Shown here piece by piece: positions 1 to 5,166 of a stretch of DNA of 6,278 bases. The notes under the pieces were generated by a model. It was not told the origin of the DNA. It did not search any database and saw only the letters and a list, made by a program, of their open reading frames with translations. Within the stretch, counting starts at the first letter, position 1. Each line of letters begins with the position of its first letter. Both the position numbers and the translations under genes were made by a program. This DNA is from JBBDWZ01 sp050732575. GTDB lineage: Bacteria > Gemmatimonadota > Gemmatimonadetes > Longimicrobiales > RSA9. The stretch lies in the NCBI GenBank assembly GCA_050732575.1, contig JBOHRF010000302.1:1-6278 (forward strand), read 5' to 3'.

Positions 1-2
1 GC

Positions 3-41
3 CAGACGCAGGGCGTGATCTGGCCGCCCATCATGAAGTAG
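3..41 (+). CDS. Possible 3' end of an upstream gene (partial)
   Basis: The frame starting at base 3 reads QTQGVIWPPIMK and then stops at TAG (39-41). It could be the last twelve codons of a gene whose body lies left of the window. The piece is too short to assign a family, and an open stretch of this length is expected by chance in GC-rich DNA. The stop is in the same frame as the downstream metalloprotease, so it also rules out any extension of that protein upstream of base 42. If the tail is real, the two genes are 24 bp apart on the same strand and may be co-transcribed. Confidence 0.2.
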   Translation, partial: QTQGVIWPPIMK

Positions 42-56
42 GATCTTCCACTTTCT

Positions 57-60
57 GGAG
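57..60 (+). promoter_or_regulatory. Ribosome binding site of the M36-like protease
   Basis: GGAG lies five bases before the ATG at 66. It supports that ATG as the true start, as does the in-frame TAG at 39-41. Confidence 0.6.
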
Positions 61-65
61 CCAAC

Positions 66-1595
66 ATGCGCGCACTGAAGAAGGGCGAGTACCGCAAGAT
101 GGGAGGCGGGTCGTACGGCACGCCCAAAGAGGTGTTCGACTTCCGCACGTCCCGGCATACGGGCACGCCCGAGAGTGTGGCGCGCGCGTTCCTGACCGCG
201 AACGCAAAACTATACGACCTCTTGCCCGGACTGGATGACCTGATCCTGAACCGGACGATAGAGAGCGTGGGTGCGCGGCATGTGATTTTTCAGCAACGCC
301 ACAAGAAGCGTCTCGTGCATCGCGCGTTCGTGACCGTGCACATGGATCACCAGGGGCGCGTTTACTTATCGAAAAACCGGTCCATGCCCGCGCACATGCT
401 GCCCGCGCAGGCCGATTTCCGCTGGACCCGGGACCAGGCGATCAAAAGCGCGCTCCGTGCATTGCCGCGCCGGCGTAAACGTGCCATGACCTGGCTCCAA
501 CGCATCGAGCAAATGTGGTTCCCGGTGGGCGCGCGACTCGCGCCCGTCTGGCGTGTGCGTATTGCCCGGCGCAAGCCAGCCGAGGAATGGATAGTCTTTG
601 TTGGTGCACGATCGGGTCGGATCCTGGAATACTATGACAATCTGGCGGCCGTGCGCGGCCGGGCACGTGTATTCGATCCCAATCCGGTCATTGCCATGGA
701 TGGGCATTCCACGCTGGTCACCAGGAATCAGCGCGCGCGCAGAGCGCCGGAAAGCGCGTACCGCACCGTTGTACTGCTCGGCCTGGATGGGAATGGCCGC
801 CTGGAGGGCACACGCGTCACCACTCGCGATACCAGTCCCGAACATCGCGTGCGGCGCGCCAATCACGAGTTCTTCATGGAATCTCATGCCCGTGGATTTG
901 AAGAAGTCATGGCGTATTACCACATCGACGCGGCCATCCGCTGGCTCGAGCAGCTGGGATTTCGCGGCCGCCGCCGGATCTTCTCGTGGCCCGTTCCTGT
1001 GAATGTGAACGGCACGCGCGATGACGACTCGTGGTACAGTCCGTCAGATCGATGCATCACGTTCGGCACCGGCTATATCGATGATGCCGAAGACGCGGAA
1101 ACCATTCTGCACGAGTTGGGTCACGCCATTCAGGATGCGATTTGCCGCGACTTTGGCCAGTCCAAAGAAGCGGCGGCCATGGGCGAGGGCTTTGGCGACT
1201 ACTTGGCGGCCAGTTTCTTCGCGGAGCGCAAGCCCGAGCGGTTCCGCACAACCGTCATGTCCTGGGACGGTCTGTGGCTGGGCATCGAGCAGGGACTCGA
1301 GCCGCCCTGCTTGCGACGCGTCGACAACAATCTCACCTATACCGACTTCAACGCCCGCCGCGGCGAACACCAGAACGGCCAGATCTGGTCTGCCACGCTG
1401 TGGGACATTCGCGCCGGGCTGGGCCGTAAGATGGCCGACACGATCATTGTGGAAAGCCATTTCCAGCTGGACGGCTTCACGACCTTTGCACGCGCCGCGC
1501 GCGCCATGATCGATGCCGATATCAACCTGAACCGCGGCGTGAACGGCGATTTCCTGCGGGGCTTGTTTCGGCGCAGGAGAATTGGACCCGTCTAG
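66..1595 (+). CDS. Fungalysin-like (M36 / thermolysin clan) zinc metalloprotease
   Basis: A 509-residue zinc endopeptidase of the gluzincin type. Seen directly: HELGH at residues 349-353 (zinc ligands H349 and H353, catalytic E350), followed by GEGFGDY at 373-379, where E374 is the expected third zinc ligand. Other family blocks are FDPNP near 203-207, EVMAYYHIDAAIRWLEQLGF near residues 280-300, the segment leading into the HELGH helix, RRVDNNLTYTDF near 417-428, and NGQIWSATLWDIR at 437-449. Residues about 35-190 resemble the FTP/PepSY-type pro-region that normally folds and inhibits such proteases. The protein is rich in arginine. It lacks a hydrophobic signal peptide, although fungalysins are usually exported, so its location is unclear. 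The start is fixed by a GGAG ribosome site and an in-frame upstream stop. It converges on the beta-propeller gene. Family assignment is firm; the substrate is unknown. Confidence 0.93.
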   Translation: MRALKKGEYRKMGGGSYGTPKEVFDFRTSRHTGTPESVARAFLTANAKLYDLLPGLDDLILNRTIESVGARHVIFQQRHKKRLVHRAFVTVHMDHQGRVYLSKNRSMPAHMLPAQADFRWTRDQAIKSALRALPRRRKRAMTWLQRIEQMWFPVGARLAPVWRVRIARRKPAEEWIVFVGARSGRILEYYDNLAAVRGRARVFDPNPVIAMDGHSTLVTRNQRARRAPESAYRTVVLLGLDGNGRLEGTRVTTRDTSPEHRVRRANHEFFMESHARGFEEVMAYYHIDAAIRWLEQLGFRGRRRIFSWPVPVNVNGTRDDDSWYSPSDRCITFGTGYIDDAEDAETILHELGHAIQDAICRDFGQSKEAAAMGEGFGDYLAASFFAERKPERFRTTVMSWDGLWLGIEQGLEPPCLRRVDNNLTYTDFNARRGEHQNGQIWSATLWDIRAGLGRKMADTIIVESHFQLDGFTTFARAARAMIDADINLNRGVNGDFLRGLFRRRRIGPV

Positions 1596-1610
1596 AGTTC
1601 GGGGCAGGGC

Positions 1611-1630
1611 AACCTGGCAGTCGCCTGGTT
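1611..1630. terminator. Hairpin between convergent genes, possible bidirectional terminator
   Basis: AACCTGGC (1611-1618) and GCCTGGTT (1623-1630) form an eight-base-pair stem with one mismatch around the loop AGTC. It fills the gap between two converging stop codons (TAG ending at 1595; TAA of the minus gene at 1631-1629). Neither side has a T-tract, so an intrinsic terminator is only a suggestion from position and structure. Confidence 0.35.
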
Positions 1631-2714
1631 AACGACGCTCGAGGCTTAGCTGTACAATGGAAAAGTGAGGCGTGCCATCGGCGTCCGTGTAATAGATTGC
1701 GGCTTTCCGTCCGGGGAAGGCGGCGACCACGTAGTCATCCAATGACGTGCGCGCCACGACCCGAGCCGAGCGCGGATCGATCACCTCGATGATGGTGCGA
1801 TACATCTTCTCGCGTTGAATTGCGTCGCTCGGGACCTCGCGCGTACCGGCCGAGATCTTGGGCCACGCGTCCCGCCACGTGGGCGCCGCCACATTGATCA
1901 CGACCCAGAGCAGGCCTTGTTCGTCCATGGCCAGGCCACTGACTACGGGGCCAGGCGGACGGTCAGGCCCACCGGATTGTGTGGTCGGTTCGGAAAACCA
2001 GGAGGGTCTGCGCTCGAGTACGCGCACGATGGCGCCCGTTGTATCCCAGAGTGTGAGCCGATAGCGCGTGTTCGGCACTTCCCACACCTGATCGCGCGCG
2101 CGCACCAGGGACGCTCGAACTTCCCAAATCTGCGGCAGCTCTTCACCGGGGTGTTTGCCAAACGATCTGACCATACGCACCGTGCCGCCGGCAAAAGTGA
2201 CCGTGCTCAACGGCTCTACGCGTCCCGAGCGTGACGCCACGTACCCGTTGATGACTACCAGATCGGGCCAGCGCAGCACGATACTGCTACCGATGGGTTG
2301 CTGGATGGGGATCGTGCGCACCGCGCGCAGATCTGGACTGAGCACGGTGGCTCGACCCGCTGACAGGTCGATCGCGAGTGTGGAGTCACCGGGTAAAGGA
2401 ATGGGCAAGGCACTGGAGGCAAACTCGTTAGGTCCCAAGCCCATGCGAAACGGGGTGTTGAAGAGCTTCCCGGTACTGTCGAAAACGAGTGACATATCGG
2501 GTGGGTGAATGACCCAATAACGCCCGGCACCATCCAACTTGATGCGCGAGGGGCCGCGCAGCGTGCCTGGCCCGTCGTTCGCCCCTACGGTGGCGATGCG
2601 CCGCAGGCTGATTGTGCAGCGGGCGCAGGAGAGCTCATCCGCAATTCGGCTCTGCGCACCGACGTGCGCCGTGCCGACCAGCCAAAGTGTCCATGCGATT
2701 GAAATCTGTCTCAT
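1629..2714 (-). CDS. Secreted six-bladed beta-propeller protein
   Basis: A 361-residue exported protein of unknown function with beta-propeller character. I start it at the ATG at 2714 rather than the GTG at 2879, because the ATG begins a clear signal peptide (MRQISIAWTLWLVG, then AHVGAQS, with probable cleavage near residue 20). It also overlaps the upstream stop as ATGA. The mature protein begins with a CARC motif (CxxC). Repeated strand-turn units follow, of the kind seen in NHL-like or 6-bladed propellers: IKLDGAGRYWVI, LVFDSTGKLFNTPFRMGLGP, GLAMDEQGLLWVVI, IIEVIDPRSARVVART and a final AIYYTDADGTPHFSIVQL. No catalytic motif is visible; such proteins usually bind ligands or proteins. Co-transcription with the cyanophycinase-like peptidase suggests a shared extracytoplasmic role, but nothing shows which. 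Secretion and operon membership are well supported, the fold moderately so. Confidence 0.82.
   Translation of the reverse strand: MRQISIAWTLWLVGTAHVGAQSRIADELSCARCTISLRRIATVGANDGPGTLRGPSRIKLDGAGRYWVIHPPDMSLVFDSTGKLFNTPFRMGLGPNEFASSALPIPLPGDSTLAIDLSAGRATVLSPDLRAVRTIPIQQPIGSSIVLRWPDLVVINGYVASRSGRVEPLSTVTFAGGTVRMVRSFGKHPGEELPQIWEVRASLVRARDQVWEVPNTRYRLTLWDTTGAIVRVLERRPSWFSEPTTQSGGPDRPPGPVVSGLAMDEQGLLWVVINVAAPTWRDAWPKISAGTREVPSDAIQREKMYRTIIEVIDPRSARVVARTSLDDYVVAAFPGRKAAIYYTDADGTPHFSIVQLSLERR
2711..2714 (-). other. ATGA stop/start overlap (translational coupling)
   Basis: On the minus strand the TGA stop of the peptidase (2713-2711) shares bases with the ATG of the propeller gene (2714-2712). Four-base overlaps of this type usually mean that ribosomes finishing the first gene re-initiate on the second. 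The sequence CGGGAAC precedes both this ATG (plus-strand 2716-2722) and the peptidase ATG (plus-strand 3620-3626). Neither copy is a strong Shine-Dalgarno site. Confidence 0.8.
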
Positions 2715-3619
2715 GGTTCCCGCAAGCGGGCCGCGCCGGTACGTGGATCGAAGCTGCCGCCAGTGCTCAGAATGTGCATGCGCACATCCTGGGCACCGAG
2801 TACTGCCGCGCTCTGCTCTGAGATGCGCGCCTGCCGTGCATCGTAAATCACGACCACGCTGTTGCCCAGCATGTGCCACGTGCCGTCGGGCCGCACTTCG
2901 ATGGCGGTTTGCTCGTCGATACCCGCGCCCAGCAGATGTGGGCGCTCCAGCACGACGCTGAGCAAACGGTTCTGGCGCTCGCGCCGCACGAAATGTTGAT
3001 CGACCAGCGCATTGTGCAGGAAACCCAGTCCATCGACCAACTCGATGCTGCGCCTTGCAATACGCGTGTAAGTATCATCGGAATACACGGCGGTGTCCGT
3101 GCCGGGCTGGTACTGGCTGCCCGTAAGCATCGAATCAGACATGATGGCCGCGCCTGCCGAGGTACCACCAATGACGGCACCATTGTGATACAGGTCGAGC
3201 AGCGCACGATGCAATTTGGTGCCACGTAATATTTCCGTGATGCGAGTCTGCACGCCGCCCGGGAACCACACGCCCGTAATTCCAATGAGGGCGCGCGCGA
3301 TGGTATCGGTGTCGGCCTGCGCACGCGTCACCACCAGGCTGGTAGCCTGAACACTGTCGCGCCGAAACGCAGCGACCGAGGAGGTACCAGTCTCCTGCGC
3401 GTTGGCGCCCGCCAGCGGGATGATCAGGATGCGCGCGCGCTCGCGGCCACCGGCCAGCTCGATGAAGCGCTGGGTGATCGATGCCGGGCGTGAGCCGCCG
3501 CCCACGACGATGAGCGACCCGCGAATGGTTTGATTGGGCTGCGTCGCGGTGGCCTGTCCAACGGTCGGAGTCGTGATCACCACGGACAGCAACAAGGCGC
3601 AGGCCGTTATGAATCGCAT
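2711..3619 (-). CDS. Exported cyanophycinase-family serine peptidase (S51)
   Basis: A 302-residue protein of peptidase family S51, whose known members cleave cyanophycin (Asp-Arg polymer) into beta-Asp-Arg dipeptides, or remove N-terminal Asp. Seen: GSLIVVGGGSRP at 34-45, the strand RARILIIPLAGAN at 61-73, GVWFPGGVQ at 116-124, the nucleophile elbow GGTSAGAAIM at 151-160 (Ser154), DQHFVRRERQNRLL at 207-220 (His209) and GAGIDEQTAIEV at 231-242 (Glu236). Ser154, His209 and Glu236 match the catalytic Ser/His/Glu of cyanophycinase. The ATG at 3619 is chosen over an upstream TTG (3655) because it starts a signal peptide, MRFITACALLLSVVITTP, cleaved near VGQA. Export implies action on extracellular cyanophycin or another peptide; no cyanophycin synthetase is seen here. 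It is the first gene of a pair with the propeller protein. The family is firm, the substrate inferred. Confidence 0.92.
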   Translation of the reverse strand: MRFITACALLLSVVITTPTVGQATATQPNQTIRGSLIVVGGGSRPASITQRFIELAGGRERARILIIPLAGANAQETGTSSVAAFRRDSVQATSLVVTRAQADTDTIARALIGITGVWFPGGVQTRITEILRGTKLHRALLDLYHNGAVIGGTSAGAAIMSDSMLTGSQYQPGTDTAVYSDDTYTRIARRSIELVDGLGFLHNALVDQHFVRRERQNRLLSVVLERPHLLGAGIDEQTAIEVRPDGTWHMLGNSVVVIYDARQARISEQSAAVLGAQDVRMHILSTGGSFDPRTGAARLREP

Positions 3620-3651
3620 GTTCCCGGATCGGTTTTGAGGTTGGCTACGAA

Positions 3652-3921
3652 TCAATGTGCTAAGGCCGCGGCCGCCGCGCCATTGATCTGACCTGCTAGC
3701 GACTGCAGCTCCTCACGAATGCGCGGTGGCGCTCAGGTTTTGAGCGCCGCGATCTGCGGTGGCGGCGACGGCGCGGGCGTGGCCGTGGTTGCGCGTTGGG
3801 CGTGAATCAGAGTCGATGGGTCGCCCAGCAAGTCGATACGGAAGCACCCGTGATCCTGCTCAGCGCGACCGAACAGCACCACCTTGAGTTCGGGTTGGTG
3901 CGCCCGGCAGAGACCAGCCGG
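3652..3921 (-). pseudogene. Probable 3' remnant of a protein gene, start missing, internal stop
   Basis: On the minus strand, one frame is open from a TAG (3924-3922) to a TGA (3735-3733). The same frame stays open after that to a second TGA (3654-3652). The first part (62 codons) looks protein-like: CRAHQPELKVVLFGRAEQ, then HGCFRIDLLGDPSTLIHAQR, then a Thr/Ala/Pro-rich tail ending PSPPPQIAALKT. The second part reads RIREELQSLAGQING and ends in an Ala run, AAAAALAH. Codons favour G or C in third position, as in real genes here. No ATG or ribosome site is present; only GTG at 3882 or 3879 could start a short peptide. The end lies 32 bp before the peptidase ATG, as expected for the preceding operon gene. 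I read it as a truncated and nonsense-mutated gene tail of unknown family; chance openness in GC-rich DNA cannot be excluded. Confidence 0.4.
3728..3748. repeat. Perfect 8-bp inverted repeat (stem-loop)
   Basis: GGCGCTCA (3728-3735) and TGAGCGCC (3741-3748) pair perfectly around a five-base loop, and a G-T wobble plus one G-C pair can extend the stem. On the minus strand the internal TGA of the gene remnant is the first three bases of the 3' arm. That placement fits a terminator at a gene end, but no T-tract follows on either strand. Confidence 0.45.
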
Positions 3922-3944
3922 CTAACAGCCTCTGGCAATCCTGC

Positions 3945-3959
3945 ATCTATGCGATAGAT
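3945..3959. promoter_or_regulatory. Short palindrome upstream of the SGNH hydrolase, possible operator
   Basis: ATCTAT (3945-3950), GCG, ATAGAT (3954-3959) is a perfect 15-base dyad ending 29 bases before the GTG start at 3989. It is more AT-rich than its surroundings. It could be a regulator binding site or fall within the promoter; there is no direct evidence for either. Confidence 0.25.
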
Positions 3960-3979
3960 AGCCGCTCCTGCGTTTGTGC

Positions 3980-3984
3980 GGAGG
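3980..3984 (+). promoter_or_regulatory. Ribosome binding site deciding the GTG start of the SGNH hydrolase
   Basis: GGAGG is a near-perfect Shine-Dalgarno sequence four bases before GTG at 3989. It lies inside the reading frame if the upstream TTG at 3974 is used, so GTG is the better start. That start leaves a compact lipoprotein signal peptide. Confidence 0.7.
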
Positions 3985-3988
3985 TGTT

Positions 3989-5032
3989 GTGTCGAACATT
4001 CGAGGCAGCCTGACCGTGGTTGGACTGCTGATCCTGGCCGCGTGCAACCCGGTCACGGATCCAGAAGAAGTACCGGCCGGACCGGATACCGCGCTGATAG
4101 CGCTCACGGACATGGGGACGCGCACGTACCTGAGTTCCAACGGCGGGCTATATCCGGACCGCAGCAACGTTCTGCCTGCCGCGCACGCCCAACGCGGTGT
4201 CGCCCAGGCGCGCCTGATCGAACCGCTCGACGTGACGGGCCGGCCCAGTGCGGCCGGCAAATACGTGTTGCTCTCGATCGGCATGTCGAACACAACGCAG
4301 GAATTCTGCGCGCAAGCCGGCACGAATTGCGATCCCGGGACGTTTGCCGGTTTGGCCGCGGCTGATCCTTCAGTCAATCGTTCGACGCTGGCCATTGTGA
4401 ATGGCGCACGCGGCGGACAGGTGGCGGAAGCCTGGGATAGTCCGGGCGAGGACAACTACCGCCGCATCCGCGATGAAATCCTGACGCCCGCCGGACTCAG
4501 CGAAGCGCAGGTGCAGATCGTCTGGCTCAAAGTCGCGCGCAGCAATCCTCGCCTCTCGCTGCCCGACGCGGGCGCCGATGCCTACGTGCTGCACCAGCTC
4601 ATGGGCAGCATCGCGCGCGCGCTCAAGGTGCGCTATCCCAACCTGCGCCAGATCTTTGCCTCCAGCCGCACCTACGCGGGCTTCGCCACCACAGCGCTGA
4701 ATCCCGAGCCGTACGCGTATGAATCGGGCTTCGCGGTCAAGTGGCTGATCGAATCCCAGATTCGCCAGCTCGATACAGGCACGACCGATGCCCGCGCTGG
4801 CAACCTTGCCCTCGCTGTGGCACCGTGGATCGCATGGGGCGCGTACCTCTGGGCCGGCGATGCGGCACACGCGCGCAGCGATGGCTTCTTCTACGTGCAG
4901 CAGGACTTTGCGCAGGATGGCACGCACCCCTCGCAATCGGGGCGGCGAAAAGTCGGCCAGCTCCTGCTCGATTTCTTCAAGACATCGCCACATACCAGCT
5001 GCTGGTTCCTGGCCGGGCGTACCTGCACCTGA
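3989..5032 (+). CDS. SGNH/GDSL-type hydrolase, predicted lipoprotein
   Basis: A 347-residue hydrolase of the SGNH superfamily, whose members are esterases, lipases and carbohydrate deacetylases. The GTG at 3989 is used because of the GGAGG site just before it. The N-terminus SLTVVGLLILAAC is a lipobox with Cys19 as the lipidated residue, so the enzyme is probably membrane-anchored outside the cytoplasm. Catalytic signs: SIGMSNTTQEF with Ser100 as likely nucleophile, NGARGGQ at 138-144 (the Gly block of the oxyanion hole), and the C-terminal DGTHPSQSG with Asp310 and His313. WLKVARSNP may carry the block III Asn. Cys107/Cys114 and Cys338/Cys346 could form disulfides, consistent with export. 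It is transcribed away from the peptidase operon and toward the integrase. I cannot name the substrate. The superfamily is well supported; the lipoprotein call is good. Confidence 0.87.
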   Translation: MSNIRGSLTVVGLLILAACNPVTDPEEVPAGPDTALIALTDMGTRTYLSSNGGLYPDRSNVLPAAHAQRGVAQARLIEPLDVTGRPSAAGKYVLLSIGMSNTTQEFCAQAGTNCDPGTFAGLAAADPSVNRSTLAIVNGARGGQVAEAWDSPGEDNYRRIRDEILTPAGLSEAQVQIVWLKVARSNPRLSLPDAGADAYVLHQLMGSIARALKVRYPNLRQIFASSRTYAGFATTALNPEPYAYESGFAVKWLIESQIRQLDTGTTDARAGNLALAVAPWIAWGAYLWAGDAAHARSDGFFYVQQDFAQDGTHPSQSGRRKVGQLLLDFFKTSPHTSCWFLAGRTCT

Positions 5033-5078
5033 ATGGAAGTCCCGGCGCGCTTTACCAGTTGACGTCCCTTCGGGCTCA

Positions 5079-5103
5079 TGGAATGTCCTAGCGCACCATT
5101 CCA
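5079..5103. terminator. Hairpin after the SGNH hydrolase gene, possible terminator
   Basis: TGGAATG (5079-5085) and CATTCCA (5097-5103) are perfect 7-bp inverted copies around an 11-base loop, starting 47 bases after the hydrolase stop. A run of six T (5122-5127) follows only 18 bases later, so this is not a textbook intrinsic terminator. It may end hydrolase transcription before the integrase gene. Confidence 0.35.
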
Positions 5104-5115
5104 GTGCCCCGAGCC

Positions 5116-5133
5116 GTGTCGTTTTTTGTGTCG
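5116..5133 (+). repeat. Direct repeat GTGTCG flanking a T6 tract
   Basis: GTGTCG occurs at 5116-5121 and 5128-5133, separated exactly by TTTTTT. It lies 34 bp upstream of the integrase start, where integrons commonly carry attI and integrase-binding direct repeats. The units are only six bases long, so chance is possible. Confidence 0.3.
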
Positions 5134-5155
5134 CGTCAGGGATTCGATTGACCAG

Positions 5156-5160
5156 GGTGA
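5156..5160 (+). promoter_or_regulatory. Ribosome binding site of the integrase
   Basis: GGTGA, within AGGGTGA, lies six bases before the TTG at 5167. It decides in favour of this non-ATG start: the frame has TGA stops at 5149 and 5158, and the first in-frame ATG (5425) would discard the whole N-terminal domain. Confidence 0.55.
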
Positions 5161-5166
5161 CGCGGC

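Larger units (their letters stand above)
3620..3988. other. 369-bp region without an intact gene
   Basis: This stretch separates the leftward peptidase operon from the rightward SGNH hydrolase gene, so promoters for both should lie here. It holds a degenerate minus-strand coding remnant (3652-3921), a perfect 8-bp stem-loop (3728-3748), a short palindrome (3945-3959) and the hydrolase ribosome site. I see no convincing -35/-10 pair in either direction, no tRNA and no well-formed attC site. Confidence 0.6.

Noticed and set aside
366..923. Long minus-strand open frame opposite the M36-like protease
   Set aside because: It is antisense to a gene with clear catalytic motifs. Its translation is low-complexity Arg/Ala/Pro-rich, with no ribosome site or family motif.
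2879..2879. GTG at 2879 as the start of the beta-propeller gene
   Set aside because: It would add 55 residues that overlap the peptidase coding region and would bury the signal peptide. The ATG at 2714 gives a clean leader and an ATGA overlap.
3733..3735. Internal TGA as a selenocysteine codon
   Set aside because: Bacterial SECIS hairpins start just after the UGA, but here the TGA sits in the 3' arm of the hairpin. No selenoprotein family context is visible, and the frame has no proper start.
3795..3801. GTTGGGC, a match to the attC R' consensus GTTRRRY
   Set aside because: No AAC triplet exists on the plus strand between 3600 and 3795, so no partner RYYYAAC site can be paired with it. It lies inside the coding-like remnant frame.
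3920..4025. GGCTAAC (3920-3926) with GTTGGAC (4019-4025) as a possible attC on the minus strand
   Set aside because: GGCTAAC breaks the RYYYAAC consensus, the two ends pair poorly, and the second site lies within the signal peptide codons of the SGNH hydrolase. I saw no folded repeat between them.
3922..4993. Minus-strand open frames (3922-4455 and 4370-4993) opposite the SGNH hydrolase
   Set aside because: They are GC-driven shadows of a gene whose lipobox and catalytic motifs support the plus strand.
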